Below are positions 9,911-18,715 of a DNA stretch of 64,000 bases, piece after piece. This stretch comes from Parabacteroides sp. PH5-46 (GTDB lineage Bacteria; Bacteroidota; Bacteroidia; Bacteroidales; Tannerellaceae). The notes under the pieces were generated by a model, which saw nothing but the letters and a program-made list of their open reading frames with translations, did no database searches and was not told the origin of the DNA. The position numbers and the translations under genes were made by a program. How positions within the stretch are numbered: position 1 is the stretch's first letter; each line of letters opens with the position of its first letter. Location: contig NZ_JARXXA010000008.1 of NCBI RefSeq assembly GCF_029892785.1, positions 62,001 to 126,000 on the forward strand, written 5' to 3'.

Positions 9911-10977
9911 TGAACAAAGACGCTAAAATATATGTGGCGGGGCATTTAGGTTTAGTTGGCTCTGCTATCTGGAAGAACTTACAACAGAAGGGGTATACTA
10001 ACCTGATAGGTAAAACTATTCATGAGGTTAATCTTCAGGATGCGACGGCTGTAAAAGCGTTCTTTGATGACGAACAACCGGAATATGTCTTTCTGGCTGC
10101 GGCTCAGGTTGGAGGGATTCTGGCAAATAATACATATCGTGCTGATTTTATCTTTAATAATCTACAGATACAACAAAATGTAATTGGAGAGTCTTTTCGC
10201 CATCAGGTAAAGAAATTGTTGTTTCTGGGAAGTACCTGTATTTACCCCAAAGAAGCAAAGCAGCCGATGTGTGAAGACGAATTGTTGACCGGTCCGTTAG
10301 AGTATACCAATGAGCCTTATGCTATTGCCAAAATTGCAGGATTAAAAATGTGCGAAAGTTTCAATCTGCAATACGGAACAAATTATATAGCAGTGATGCC
10401 TACCAACCTGTATGGACCCAATGATAATTTTGACCTGGAGCGTAGCCATGTGTTGCCGGCTATGATCCGTAAAATATATCTGGCCAAATGCTTAATGGAG
10501 GATAACTGGGAGGCTATACGCGAGGATCTGAATAGAGGGCAGCACGCAGCACGCAGCACGCAGCACGGAACATATGAGATACTTCGTATGCTTTCTAAGT
10601 ATGGGATTACTGACTCTGCTGTGGAATTGTGGGGAACAGGGGCGCCGCTACGGGAATTTTTATGGAGTGAAGAAATGGCCGATGCTTGTGTCTACATTAT
10701 GGAACACGTGGACTTTAAAGATCTGGCAGATGCTAAAACAGAGGTTCGGAATTGTCATATCAATATAGGAACCGGCAAAGAAATATCCATCAAAGCTCTG
10801 TCTGAATTAATCGCTCAAACGATTGGCTATAAAGGAGAAATTCGTTTCAGCCCGGAGAAGCCGGATGGTACCATGCGAAAATTGACAGACCCCTCGAAGT
10901 TACATTCATTAGGCTGGCACCATCAAATAGAAATAGAAGAAGGCGTTAGACGCTTGTACGAATGGTATATCCGGTAA
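9910..10977 (+). CDS. fcl: GDP-L-fucose synthase (epimerase/reductase), with internal 7-bp tandem repeat
   Basis: This enzyme converts the Gmd product to GDP-L-fucose by 3,5-epimerisation and NADPH reduction. Visible are the Rossmann loop AGHLGLVGSAIW, the SDR serine region GSTCIYPKEA, the catalytic Y-x3-K in EPYAIAKIAG, and the conserved C-terminal NCHINIGTGKEI and DGTMRKLTDPSKL. The ATG at 9910 shares a base with the gmd stop, so the two are coupled. Oddly, residues about 210-220 (GQHAARSTQHG) are encoded by four tandem copies of GCAGCAC in a loop where, from memory, homologues carry an RPVEGVDG-like stretch. A change of one copy would shift the frame (see findings). Otherwise full length and intact here. 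Confidence 0.96.
   Translation: MNKDAKIYVAGHLGLVGSAIWKNLQQKGYTNLIGKTIHEVNLQDATAVKAFFDDEQPEYVFLAAAQVGGILANNTYRADFIFNNLQIQQNVIGESFRHQVKKLLFLGSTCIYPKEAKQPMCEDELLTGPLEYTNEPYAIAKIAGLKMCESFNLQYGTNYIAVMPTNLYGPNDNFDLERSHVLPAMIRKIYLAKCLMEDNWEAIREDLNRGQHAARSTQHGTYEILRMLSKYGITDSAVELWGTGAPLREFLWSEEMADACVYIMEHVDFKDLADAKTEVRNCHINIGTGKEISIKALSELIAQTIGYKGEIRFSPEKPDGTMRKLTDPSKLHSLGWHHQIEIEEGVRRLYEWYIR
10539..10567 (+). repeat. Four tandem 7-bp repeats (GCAGCAC) inside fcl
   Basis: The unit GCAGCAC occurs four times without a break, plus one extra G. Seven is not a multiple of three, so the unit is read in all three frames and gain or loss changes the reading frame. Loss of one unit would lead to a stop at 10766-10768. 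Gain of one, or loss of two, would lead to a stop at 10575-10577. This is the layout of a simple-sequence contingency repeat. Confidence 0.9.
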
Positions 10978-11010
10978 TCTGATCTGACACAGACTTACCA
11001 TTTACCGCAT

Positions 11011-11042
11011 AAAAAAGCCTCTGCAATTAGCAGGGGCTTTTT
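11011..11042. terminator. Bidirectional intrinsic terminator between fcl and tRNA-Gln
   Basis: An A-run (11011-11016), an 8-bp stem GCCTCTGC/GCAGGGGC (11017-11024 and 11030-11037, one G-U pair) with a 5-base loop, then a T-run (11038-11042). It would end the capsule/fucose transcript on the plus strand and also the tRNA transcript coming from the other side. Confidence 0.85.
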
Positions 11043-11043
11043 G

Positions 11044-11114
11044 TTGTTCTACCAAGACTCGAACTTGGACAAACAGGACCAGAATCTGTTGTGCTACCAT
11101 TACACCATAGAACA
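11044..11114 (-). tRNA. tRNA-Gln (anticodon CTG)
   Basis: A 71-base cloverleaf on the minus strand: acceptor stem TGTTCTA/TAGAACA, D arm GTGTAATGGTAGCAC, anticodon loop TTCTGGT with anticodon CTG preceded by U33, and T arm containing GTTCGAG. The discriminator base is A at 11044 (minus strand); CCA is not encoded. The last pair of the anticodon stem (A31-C39) is a mismatch. It reads CAG codons. Confidence 0.92.
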
Positions 11115-11217
11115 ATTTTGACGGTGCAAAGATATAGGCTTTTTTGTTTCGAGCAAAATTTTGAAACAATTATTTATTTATTGAGGTTATATCATCAGCA
11201 ATACCAAATTTAAGAAT

Positions 11218-11225
11218 TATATTTG
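11218..11225 (+). promoter_or_regulatory. -7 box (TATATTTG) before rsfS-ftsH-cdsA
   Basis: A perfect TAnnTTTG 31 bases before the rsfS ATG. A small palindrome CCTTTTAAAAAGG follows at 11227 in the short leader. No convincing -33 element. Confidence 0.5.
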
Positions 11226-11256
11226 TCCTTTTAAAAAGGATTACAATTAATTATAC

Positions 11257-11616
11257 ATGGATCAAACAAAAGAATTAGTAAATACAATCGTTAGAGGCCT
11301 TCAGGAAAAGAAAGGAAAAAATATTGTTACAGTAGACTTAACCAAACTATCAGGTGCAATTTGCCAATATATGGTAATTGGAGAAGGGAGTTCCCCTACA
11401 CAGGTGTCTGCTCTTTCGGATTCCGTATGGGAATTCGCCAGAAAAGAAGCGCAGGAAAAACCTCTTTCTGTTGATGGATACCAACTTGCAGAATGGATCG
11501 GTATGGATTATGGCACAGTTCTTGTGCATATTTTTCTGCCTGAACAACGTCAGTTTTATAATTTAGAAAATCTTTGGGCTGATTCGAGGGTAACAAAAGT
11601 TCCTGATATTGATTAA
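11257..11616 (+). CDS. rsfS: Ribosomal silencing factor RsfS (Iojap family)
   Basis: A 119-residue protein of the Iojap/RsfS family, which binds ribosomal protein uL14 on the 50S subunit and blocks subunit joining when nutrients are low. Typical features are VTVDLTKLSGAICQYMVIGEG (conserved DL and the IC-x-YM-x-I strand), WIGMDYGTVLVHIF near residues 80-95 and the C-terminal YNLENLW. The length is normal. It begins the rsfS-ftsH-cdsA operon; the gap to ftsH is 20 bases. This order is common in Bacteroidetes. Confidence 0.95.
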   Translation: MDQTKELVNTIVRGLQEKKGKNIVTVDLTKLSGAICQYMVIGEGSSPTQVSALSDSVWEFARKEAQEKPLSVDGYQLAEWIGMDYGTVLVHIFLPEQRQFYNLENLWADSRVTKVPDID

Positions 11617-11636
11617 AATAATAGAATAGAATAGAT

Positions 11637-13622
11637 ATGTCTACTAACAATAATAAATTTCCTAAAGGTGATAAGCCGAATAAGATGTTCAAATTCAATA
11701 TTTATTGGATGTATGGACTCATTCTTGTCATGCTTGCTGCCCTTTATTTTACGAGTGATTCGTCTACAACGAAAGAGTTGGGCTGGACGGAATTTCAGCG
11801 TTTAGCACAAGAGGATGTCTTTGAAAAGATGACTGTTTATAACAAGAAAAATGTCTTGGAAGCAAAGGTTAAGAGTGGTAAGCTTGGACTTGTTTTCAAA
11901 GGAGATAGTGCGAAATTAGGTGATTCTCCAAAGGTATTGGTGAAAATTCCTTCGGCCGATAAGTTCTCGGATTTCTATGATAAGGCGGTCACCGAAAACC
12001 ATATTACAACACAGGTGAATTTTGAAGAAGGAGATGATACGATTTGGAATTTCGTACTGTCTTTAGCTCCTTTTGTGTTTTTTATTGTACTTTGGATTTT
12101 CCTGATGCGCAAGATGTCAGGAGGTGCGGGAGGAGGTGCCGGAAATGTATTTAGTGTCGGTAAATCTAAAGCGCAACTATTTGATAAAGACAGTGACAAG
12201 AAGGTGACTTTTAAAGATGTAGCCGGATTGTCGGAAGCCAAGCAAGAAGTTGAAGAGATCGTTTCTTTCCTGAAAGATCCTGCCAAATATACCGAATTGG
12301 GAGGTAAGATTCCTAAGGGCGCTTTATTGGTAGGCCCTCCGGGAACTGGTAAAACTTTATTAGCGAAAGCTGTAGCCGGAGAAGCTAATGTACCTTTCTT
12401 TTCTCTTTCAGGATCTGATTTTGTGGAAATGTTTGTTGGAGTAGGGGCTTCCCGTGTGCGTGACCTTTTCCGTCAGGCAAAAGAAAAGGCGCCCTGTATT
12501 GTGTTTATAGACGAAATTGATGCTGTAGGTAGGGCACGTGGCAAGAATGCAAACATGAATAGTAATGATGAGCGGGAAAACACCCTGAATCAGTTGCTGA
12601 CGGAAATGGATGGTTTCGGCTCTAACAGTGGGGTTATTATCCTGGCGGCAACCAACCGGGCCGACGTATTGGATAAAGCATTGCTTCGTGCCGGACGTTT
12701 TGACCGTCAGATACATGTTGAACTGCCGGATTTAAATGAACGAAAAGAAATCTTTGGCGTGCACCTGCGCCCGATCAAAATAGATGATAGTGTAGATACA
12801 GAGTTCCTGGCTCGCCAGACACCTGGTTTTTCCGGAGCAGATATTGCCAATGTCTGTAATGAAGCTGCATTGATTGCGGCTCGTAACGGGAAAAAGTTTG
12901 TTCAGAAAGAAGACTTTATGAGTGCTGTAGACCGTATTGTCGGTGGCCTTGAGAAAAGGACAAAAATAACAACAGCAGACGAGCGAAATAGCATAGCTAA
13001 CCATGAAGCCGGACATGCCTCTTTAAGCTGGTTGCTGGAACATGCCAACCCGCTGGTTAAGGTTACAATTGTGCCGAGAGGAAAGGCATTAGGTGCTGCC
13101 TGGTACTTACCGGAAGAACGACAAATTACTACCCGGGAGCAGTTGCTGGATGAAATGTGTGCCACTTTAGGAGGTCGTGCAGCCGAAGAGCTATTTTTGG
13201 GTAAGATATCTACCGGTGCGTCAAACGATCTGGAGAGAGTAACAAAACAGGCCTATGCCATGGTGGTTTATTTCGGCATGAGTGAAAAGCTACCTAATCT
13301 GAATTATTATGATTCAAGTGGTCAGGATTGGGGCTTTACAAAGCCATATAGCGAAGATACGGCTAAGTTGATCGACACGGAAGTACAACGCATTATCAAT
13401 GAACAGTACGACCGGGCAAAGCAAATCTTGTCCGAACACGCTGAAGGGCATCATCAGTTAGCAAAAGTTTTATTGGAGCGTGAAGTTATATACTCGGAAG
13501 ATGTTGAACAAATATTCGGTAAACGTCCCTGGGTTTCACGTTCAGAAGAGATACTGGAGCAGCAGCAGGAAAAGGAAGTACAAGCTAAGCAGCCTGATGA
13601 AACAACTCCAACTGAAGAATAA
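11637..13622 (+). CDS. ftsH: ATP-dependent zinc metalloprotease FtsH
   Basis: A membrane-bound AAA+ protease that extracts and degrades membrane and cytoplasmic proteins, including damaged or unassembled ones. Domain order: a first membrane helix near residues 21-40, a periplasmic domain, a second helix near 133-153 followed by a glycine-rich linker, an AAA+ domain with Walker A GPPGTGKT (about 233-240), Walker B IVFIDEID and the second region of homology around GRFDRQIH, then the peptidase with HEAGH (about 456-460) binding zinc. The Gln/Glu-rich C-terminal tail (after about 640) is usual. 661 residues is normal. Followed by cdsA after 18 bases. Confidence 0.97.
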   Translation: MSTNNNKFPKGDKPNKMFKFNIYWMYGLILVMLAALYFTSDSSTTKELGWTEFQRLAQEDVFEKMTVYNKKNVLEAKVKSGKLGLVFKGDSAKLGDSPKVLVKIPSADKFSDFYDKAVTENHITTQVNFEEGDDTIWNFVLSLAPFVFFIVLWIFLMRKMSGGAGGGAGNVFSVGKSKAQLFDKDSDKKVTFKDVAGLSEAKQEVEEIVSFLKDPAKYTELGGKIPKGALLVGPPGTGKTLLAKAVAGEANVPFFSLSGSDFVEMFVGVGASRVRDLFRQAKEKAPCIVFIDEIDAVGRARGKNANMNSNDERENTLNQLLTEMDGFGSNSGVIILAATNRADVLDKALLRAGRFDRQIHVELPDLNERKEIFGVHLRPIKIDDSVDTEFLARQTPGFSGADIANVCNEAALIAARNGKKFVQKEDFMSAVDRIVGGLEKRTKITTADERNSIANHEAGHASLSWLLEHANPLVKVTIVPRGKALGAAWYLPEERQITTREQLLDEMCATLGGRAAEELFLGKISTGASNDLERVTKQAYAMVVYFGMSEKLPNLNYYDSSGQDWGFTKPYSEDTAKLIDTEVQRIINEQYDRAKQILSEHAEGHHQLAKVLLEREVIYSEDVEQIFGKRPWVSRSEEILEQQQEKEVQAKQPDETTPTEE

Positions 13623-13640
13623 ATACAATTCGCTGATACC

Positions 13641-14474
13641 TTGAAAAATTTTATAACGCGAACACTGGCCGGGGCTGTTTTTGTAGCCTTTATCGTAGCT
13701 GGAATTTGCATCCATGCTTATGCGTTCCTATTTGTGTTTGGCCTTATTACAGGACTTACTTTATGGGAGTTTTATGGCTTGCTAAAGCATTTTGAAGGTG
13801 CAGGCTTAAAGCGGATTGTTGCTGTTTTAGGAGGGGTGTATCTTTTCTTTGCTACATTTATGTATGCCAATCATCTGGTAGGAGGAAGTATTTTTCTTCC
13901 CTATTTGCTTTTTCTGATGTATGTCATGATTGCGGAATTGTATGACAAATCGTCAAACCCTATCCATAATTGGTCTTTTACTTTCTTAGCACAAGTATAT
14001 TGTGCCGGAGCTTTTTCATTACTCAATTTCATTACTTCAGCCCCTGATGCTATGGGGGATGTGTCCTATTCATATGTATTCGCTCTGGCATTGTTTGTCT
14101 TTGTCTGGCTGAATGATACGGGGGCTTATCTGGTGGGCTCTACGATAGGTAAGCATCGTCTGTTTGAGCGGATTTCTCCTAAAAAGTCATGGGAAGGCTT
14201 CTGGGGAGGGCTTGTTGTAGCAATGGGATCGTCACAGCTCTTTGCACATTTTTACCCGGAAGTTAGCTGGTACAACTGGCTGGGGCTTTCTGTGGCAGTT
14301 GTCTTGTTTGCCACTTGGGGCGATTTGACAGAGTCTTTGTTGAAACGGGCTTTGGGTATTAAAGATTCCGGCACTCTGATTCCCGGTCATGGAGGCATGT
14401 TAGATCGTTTTGACAGTGTGTTGATGGCTATTCCTGCCATGTATATTTATCTGGAACTTTTTATTCGAAATTAA
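13641..14474 (+). CDS. cdsA: Phosphatidate cytidylyltransferase
   Basis: A 277-residue integral membrane enzyme making CDP-diacylglycerol from phosphatidic acid and CTP, the branch point of phospholipid synthesis. Several membrane helices are visible, and the CDP-DAG synthase signature is present near the C-terminus: LLKRALGIKDSGTLIPGHGG followed by LDRFDS. The start appears to be TTG at 13641 (MKNFITRTLAG), as no ATG fits; this puts it 18 bases after ftsH. The 3' end overlaps the convergent porT gene by 14 bases. Confidence 0.95.
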   Translation: MKNFITRTLAGAVFVAFIVAGICIHAYAFLFVFGLITGLTLWEFYGLLKHFEGAGLKRIVAVLGGVYLFFATFMYANHLVGGSIFLPYLLFLMYVMIAELYDKSSNPIHNWSFTFLAQVYCAGAFSLLNFITSAPDAMGDVSYSYVFALALFVFVWLNDTGAYLVGSTIGKHRLFERISPKKSWEGFWGGLVVAMGSSQLFAHFYPEVSWYNWLGLSVAVVLFATWGDLTESLLKRALGIKDSGTLIPGHGGMLDRFDSVLMAIPAMYIYLELFIRN

Positions 14475-15165
14475 AGGTCAGAACGATCATTCGTGAAGTC
14501 GCTTTTGAAAGAGCATCAGTGTACATGATCAGCTCAGGCTGGGTAAGATCCGGTCGGTCTGTCTCCAATAAGTTTTTCAATCCGAAACAAAACTTGAGTT
14601 CAGGACATAGCTTAAAGTAGGGAAGATAGATATCACAACCTATTCCGAACGACAGTCCGTAGTCCATTCCTTTCAGGAGGATTGCTTCTCCCTTTTTACG
14701 ACCAAGATCGATCGCTCCGTAAACACCGCCCGTCAGGTAGGGGCGATAGTTGTTCAAGCGGAAGGAACTGTATTTTAATTCGACAGGGAATGTGAGGTAA
14801 TTAGACCGAACCGTAGTTGTGTATTCTTCTCCTGTTTCATGTTCTCTGAAAATGAATTTTTTATCACCAAAATTAAGACTGGGGATAAACCGGAGGTTGA
14901 AGTATGGACTTAGGAACATGTCGCCAATGATTCCCACGCTGAAGCCCGGAGAATAATTAGGAATTTCGGCAAACCAAGTCCCACCGGCAGCAGATGTTAC
15001 ACCCGTATTGGATAGAATCAAATCCTGTGTATGCATCCCTACGTGAAATCCGAGGTGGAATAATTTCAAGTCGGCATAAGGTTGATTCTTAACCTTTTCC
15101 TTTTGCGCCTGGATGCCGGGAGCAAGCAGGGCAATCATATATAGTAAGAATAAAAGACGTCTCAA
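14461..15165 (-). CDS. porT: PorT-family outer membrane beta-barrel protein
   Basis: A secreted beta-barrel protein of about 234 residues, resembling PorT, a component needed for type IX secretion in Porphyromonas. It has a signal peptide ending near GIQAQ, then alternating strands (LKLFHLGFHVGMHTQDL, YSPGFSVGIIGDMFLSPYF, LRFIPSLNF) and a terminal strand ending in Phe-x-Phe-Glu. No ATG gives a proper start; a TTG at 15165 makes a clean signal peptide (MRRLLFLLYMIALLAPG), while a longer frame from TTG 15204 adds 13 residues. It converges on and overlaps cdsA. A general PorT-like/DUF family barrel without a secretion role is possible. Confidence 0.8.
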   Translation of the reverse strand: MRRLLFLLYMIALLAPGIQAQKEKVKNQPYADLKLFHLGFHVGMHTQDLILSNTGVTSAAGGTWFAEIPNYSPGFSVGIIGDMFLSPYFNLRFIPSLNFGDKKFIFREHETGEEYTTTVRSNYLTFPVELKYSSFRLNNYRPYLTGGVYGAIDLGRKKGEAILLKGMDYGLSFGIGCDIYLPYFKLCPELKFCFGLKNLLETDRPDLTQPELIMYTDALSKATSRMIVLTFNFE

Positions 15166-15266
15166 TGTGTAATCAATTTTGAAATATAACGCGCAAATGA
15201 ACAATTTATTGCTGGAAGTAGTTCTATAAAAAGCTGCGTAATATTTTTTTTATGCAAAGAAAGCTA

Positions 15267-15274
15267 TATTTTTG
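15267..15274 (+). promoter_or_regulatory. -7 box (TATTTTTG) before ferredoxin gene
   Basis: A perfect TAnnTTTG about 50 bases before the ferredoxin ATG. Together with the strong terminator after the gene it defines a single-gene transcript. Confidence 0.5.
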
Positions 15275-15323
15275 TATCCAATACTAATAGATATATAGAT
15301 TATCAATTTAAACGTTTACGAAC

Positions 15324-15491
15324 ATGGCTTATTTAATTAGCGAAGATTGTATTGCTTGTGGTACTTGTATTGATGAGTGCCCTGTTAGTGCTATTTCAGA
15401 AGGTGATATTTATGTTATTGATCCTGAAATGTGTACAGATTGTGGAACCTGTGCAGATGTTTGTCCTACAGAAGCAATTCATCCGGCATAA
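15324..15491 (+). CDS. Small 2[4Fe-4S] ferredoxin (55 residues)
   Basis: A short ferredoxin of the clostridial type, reading MAYLISEDCIACGTCIDECP at its start. It has two C-x2-C-x2-C-x3-CP clusters: Cys 9/12/15/19 and Cys 37/40/43/47, each followed by Pro. It would carry electrons at low potential for enzymes such as pyruvate:ferredoxin oxidoreductase or hydrogenase in an anaerobe. The length is typical. It stands alone, between its own -7 box (15267) and a strong terminator (15531-15572), which fits a highly expressed monocistronic gene. Confidence 0.96.
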   Translation: MAYLISEDCIACGTCIDECPVSAISEGDIYVIDPEMCTDCGTCADVCPTEAIHPA

Positions 15492-15530
15492 ACCGGAACA
15501 GATAGGTTTAATAAGTACCTATTAGATATG

Positions 15531-15572
15531 AAAAGGGCTGCTTAACTTCAAAAGGAGAGCAGCCCATTTTTA
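15531..15572 (+). terminator. Intrinsic terminator after ferredoxin
   Basis: Stem GGGCTGCT (15535-15542) pairs perfectly with AGCAGCCC (15558-15565), followed by ATTTTTATTT. It is preceded by AAAA, so it may act weakly in the other direction for the gene at 15603 too. Confidence 0.85.
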
Positions 15573-15602
15573 TTTGATGGTATGATGTTGTATAAAAACA
15601 CG

Positions 15603-15974
15603 TCAGAAGTCTATATCCAGTTTGATCTCTCCGCTATCCTCTTCTTTTGCTTCTTCGGGATTTTCGGGAGGAGTGTCGGATACTTCCTGATTCTCCAATA
15701 ATGCGTTCTGTTTCTTGATATAATTGATTACATCATTCATCCCTTCGATAAATTTATCGAAGTCTTCTTTGTAGAGAAATATCTTGTGCTTCTCAAAAGA
15801 TGTCTGCGAGCCGTCTTTCGGCTGTATTTTCTTGCTTTCGGTTATTGCCAGGAATAGATCGTTTTTTAGGTTCTTCTTTACGTCCAGATAATAAATCCGC
15901 TTCCCTGCTTTTATAGCCTTTGAATACAGAATCTCTTTGTCTCCACCTTCAGTCTTCTTCATTGATTCTTCCAT
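15603..15974 (-). CDS. DUF3276 / PUR-alpha-like nucleic-acid-binding protein
   Basis: A small protein (about 123 residues) with the PUR/DUF3276 fold pattern: EILYSKAIKAGKRIYYLDVK, then LFLAITESKK, then a second strand-helix unit KIFLYKEDFDKFIEGMNDVINYIK. The PUR fold binds single-stranded DNA or RNA; a Borrelia homologue (BpuR) is an RNA-binding regulator. The tail is acidic and Pro/Glu-rich. The ATG at 15974 is chosen; an ATG at 15986 would add four residues. Its targets are unknown. It stands apart from its neighbours. Confidence 0.82.
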   Translation of the reverse strand: MEESMKKTEGGDKEILYSKAIKAGKRIYYLDVKKNLKNDLFLAITESKKIQPKDGSQTSFEKHKIFLYKEDFDKFIEGMNDVINYIKKQNALLENQEVSDTPPENPEEAKEEDSGEIKLDIDF

Positions 15975-16074
15975 GATAGCTAACATTTGTTAAATACCCA
16001 CACTTTTATCTTAACATCCCCAAATATGTGCATTTTTTTTTAATTAACAACTATGTAATACGATTAATTTCTGT

Positions 16075-17295
16075 TTAAATCTTTTTGTTTTGCCACTTTC
16101 CACTTTTTAGGTAAAGAGCACTGAATATGAATAATAGCCCGTAGTAGATTAGTTCTGAGGTAAAGCAGACATGTACCGGCATCTTCAGGCGCATACCGAT
16201 TACATAGATATAGATACAATAAAAGACAAGAGTTAACAACTCCATGAGTAATGCCGGGCGGGTATTTCCTGTGCCGGATACGCCATTAAAGCAGATGTTG
16301 CTAACGGCAGAGAGTAACATGGCTCCGGCAATGACATAAATGGATGGTATAGAGCTTGCTATAAGGAATGCGTCGTTTGTGTATATGGATGCAATATACT
16401 CCGGAATCAGGCAGATAATAGCCGAACAAACTGCCATAATGGCCAATGAAAAACGGGCAATCTTCCGGATAATAGGGATTACTTGGTTCGTGTTTCCGGC
16501 TCCGATGAGATTGCTGACCAGGGAATTTGTAGTAGTAGACAGTGAATTAACAGGGATGAACATGACGATGTAAATACTTCGTACAATGTTGGCAACTGCC
16601 AATTCACTTTGTCCGATGCGTTCTACGGCAAGGAAAAAGAGCAGGAAAGTGCTCATAGACACAAAGTATTGAAGCATTGTGAATATGGAGATGTCTAATA
16701 TTCGTTTGAGCAGTTTGAAGTCAAAAGACACCAGTTTATTCAGTCCGTATTTTTTCAGATCAACCGTCAGAAAGGTATAGGTAACGAAGAAGACGATTGA
16801 TACGGCCTCGGCAGCTACAGAGGCAATAGCGGCGCCTTCCAGTCCCATTTCGGGGAACCCTCCATGTCCGAAAATCAGCAGATAGTCCAGTATAATATTG
16901 GTTACTGCCATTAATACAGCATTTAGCGTCAGAACCTTTGTGCGAGTAATCCCAACAAACAAGGCCCGGAACATTACATTAATGTAAGAGAAAAAGAGGC
17001 CTGCCATGCGAATATTCAGAAAGCTGGCCGTAGCCTCCAGTATTGTGTCCGAAGAAATAAGTACTTGCAGAATATCGGTTGAAAAAATGCGGGTGAAAGA
17101 GTAAAGCACAATAGCCAGGGCAAAGAGGAAAAATACACCCTGTATCATTACCGGCCCTACCTGATCGTACGCCCGCTCTCCGTTTCTTCTGGCAATAAGT
17201 ATCTGTGAACCGGTACTAAATCCAAAAGCAATCGTAAAACAACAGATATAGAAGATACCTCCCAGTGCGGATGCACCCAGCTCTACTTCTCCCAC
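16075..17295 (-). CDS. MATE family multidrug/cation efflux transporter, start codon apparently lost
   Basis: A polytopic transporter of the MATE family (NorM/DinF-like) with about twelve membrane helices expected, which exports drugs or metabolites against Na+ or H+. The shortest standard start is GTG at 17295, but this drops the first helix. The frame stays open upstream to a stop at 17416-17418 and encodes MATE-like sequence (SYPIFLSLLAQNIINVTDTA, then FLGRVGEVELGA). In this stretch no ATG, GTG or TTG exists. An ACG-AAC-AAA at 17391-17383 sits where homologues typically have M-N-K. It follows panD by about 20 bases in the same direction. It may be inactive, started at a non-standard codon, or the base may be misread. 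Confidence 0.85.
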   Translation of the reverse strand: MGEVELGASALGGIFYICCFTIAFGFSTGSQILIARRNGERAYDQVGPVMIQGVFFLFALAIVLYSFTRIFSTDILQVLISSDTILEATASFLNIRMAGLFFSYINVMFRALFVGITRTKVLTLNAVLMAVTNIILDYLLIFGHGGFPEMGLEGAAIASVAAEAVSIVFFVTYTFLTVDLKKYGLNKLVSFDFKLLKRILDISIFTMLQYFVSMSTFLLFFLAVERIGQSELAVANIVRSIYIVMFIPVNSLSTTTNSLVSNLIGAGNTNQVIPIIRKIARFSLAIMAVCSAIICLIPEYIASIYTNDAFLIASSIPSIYVIAGAMLLSAVSNICFNGVSGTGNTRPALLMELLTLVFYCIYIYVIGMRLKMPVHVCFTSELIYYGLLFIFSALYLKSGKWQNKKI

Positions 17296-17410
17296 TCTTC
17301 CCAGAAATGCCGTATCGGTAACATTGATAATGTTTTGCGCTAACAGACTCAGGAAGATCGGATAGCTAATATTCCATATGTGTTTGTTCGTGAAAATATC
17401 CGGTTCCGGT

Positions 17411-17761
17411 TTATATCAGTTTATTTGTTGCTGTGTCGGGGAATATGATAGCGGGCTTGAAGGTTTTGGCTTCTTCAAAGTCCATCATTGCATACGACAT
17501 AATGATGATGATGTCGCCAGGTTGTACCCTGCGCGCAGCTGCTCCGTTCAGGCAAACAACGCCCGAACCCCGTTCCCCTTTAATGATGTATGTTTCAAAG
17601 CGTTCTCCGTTATTGTTGTTCACAATAGAAACCTTTTCGTACGGAATCATATTGGCCGCATCCAGCAAATCCTCATCTACAGTGATACTTCCAATGTAAT
17701 TCAGATTCGCCTCTGTAACGGTTACCCGATGAATCTTTGATTTAACTATTTCGATGAACAT
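17411..17761 (-). CDS. panD: Aspartate 1-decarboxylase
   Basis: A pyruvoyl enzyme that makes beta-alanine from L-aspartate for pantothenate. It is a 116-residue proenzyme with the self-cleavage site Gly24-Ser25 in [10 protein letters not shown], Lys9 and His11 in KSKIHR, and the Tyr/Asn/Thr-rich NGAAARR and [10 protein letters not shown] segments, all as in E. coli PanD. It lies 18 bases after panC in the same direction, so the two make a pantothenate operon. The downstream transporter frame starts just after its stop. Confidence 0.97.
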   Translation of the reverse strand: MFIEIVKSKIHRVTVTEANLNYIGSITVDEDLLDAANMIPYEKVSIVNNNNGERFETYIIKGERGSGVVCLNGAAARRVQPGDIIIIMSYAMMDFEEAKTFKPAIIFPDTATNKLI

Positions 17762-17779
17762 CTTTCCTTTTAAGGTGAA

Positions 17780-18625
17780 TTAGTTTGTATATGTTATATT
17801 GTCTATTAACCGAACTTCTCCGCAAAATACGGCAATGCAACCGACCGGATTGCTCGTTTCATTCCAGTTTTGGATAGATTCCAGTGTATTTCCGTCTACA
17901 ATGTCGAAATATTCAACCTCCAGGACGGGTTCGCTGTTGATCGTACGGATCACATAATCCATCACTTCTTGCACACTTTTTCGGGGGACAAAGTTAGTAC
18001 TTTCTTTTAACGTGCGAGCAATTAATGGGGCTTTTTGACGCTGAGCAGGTGTTAATCGCGTATTGCGGCTACTCATGGCAAGCCCGTCTGCTTCACGTAT
18101 GATGGGGCAGGTAATGATATTGACCGGCAGATTCAGTTCTCTTACCATAGCGCGGATAACAGCTACCTGCTGAAAGTCTTTTTCCCCGAAATAAGCATTG
18201 TCCGGCTCTACGATATAGAATAGTTTGCTGACGATTTGAGCTACTCCATTGAAGTGTCCGGGGCGATGTGCACCCTCCATTACTTCGGCTACCCGTCCCA
18301 GCTGAAACTGGCGGGTGTCCGGCTCGGGATACATCTCCTTTTCCGATGGGGCAAACACATAGTCGCAGCCGGCAGCTTGCAGTAGTGCATGATCTTTTTC
18401 TGGCGTACGAGGGTATGTTGCCAAGTCTTTTTTGTCGTTAAACTGTGTAGGGTTCACAAATATACTGGCTATGCTGATGTCGTTATCTTTGGCGCAACGC
18501 TCTACCAAGCTGATATGTCCGTTGTGTAAAGCTCCCATAGTGGGCACAAGCCCAATCCGTTTCCCCATCTGTCTTTCCAGTGAAAGGCAATCTTTTAATT
18601 CCTGGATGCTGTCAATTATTTTCAT
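17780..18625 (-). CDS. panC: Pantothenate synthetase
   Basis: This enzyme joins pantoate and beta-alanine using ATP, forming pantoyl adenylate on the way. It is 281 residues, the normal length. The nucleotidyltransferase HxGH-type motif is HNGH in [14 protein letters not shown] (about 34-37), and the KMSKS-equivalent region is MSSRNTRL near residue 180; FVNPTQF and YFGEKDFQQ are typical of PanC. It is first in the panC-panD operon. Upstream, between it and the divergent gene at 18942, lies the 22-bp periodic palindromic array. Confidence 0.97.
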   Translation of the reverse strand: MKIIDSIQELKDCLSLERQMGKRIGLVPTMGALHNGHISLVERCAKDNDISIASIFVNPTQFNDKKDLATYPRTPEKDHALLQAAGCDYVFAPSEKEMYPEPDTRQFQLGRVAEVMEGAHRPGHFNGVAQIVSKLFYIVEPDNAYFGEKDFQQVAVIRAMVRELNLPVNIITCPIIREADGLAMSSRNTRLTPAQRQKAPLIARTLKESTNFVPRKSVQEVMDYVIRTINSEPVLEVEYFDIVDGNTLESIQNWNETSNPVGCIAVFCGEVRLIDNITYTN

Positions 18626-18715
18626 ACATATAGTTCATAAAACGAGCACAAAGCAAATAAATAATCGTCGTATATGAAAATAAAGTCGCCTTTTTGTTAG
18701 TAGAAATCATCAATA

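Noticed and set aside
10574-10768. Separate small coding frame inside fcl
   Set aside because: It is the shifted frame that would be read after loss of one 7-bp unit; there is no independent start signal, and the fcl frame is intact and conserved.
11044-11114. tRNA-Gln as attachment site for an integrated element
   Set aside because: The only integrase is about 28 kb away, no duplicated tRNA 3' end was seen, and the neighbours are housekeeping genes.
17378-17740. Open frame on the plus strand opposite panD
   Set aside because: panD on the minus strand is unmistakable, including its Gly-Ser cleavage site; the opposite frame shows no family features.
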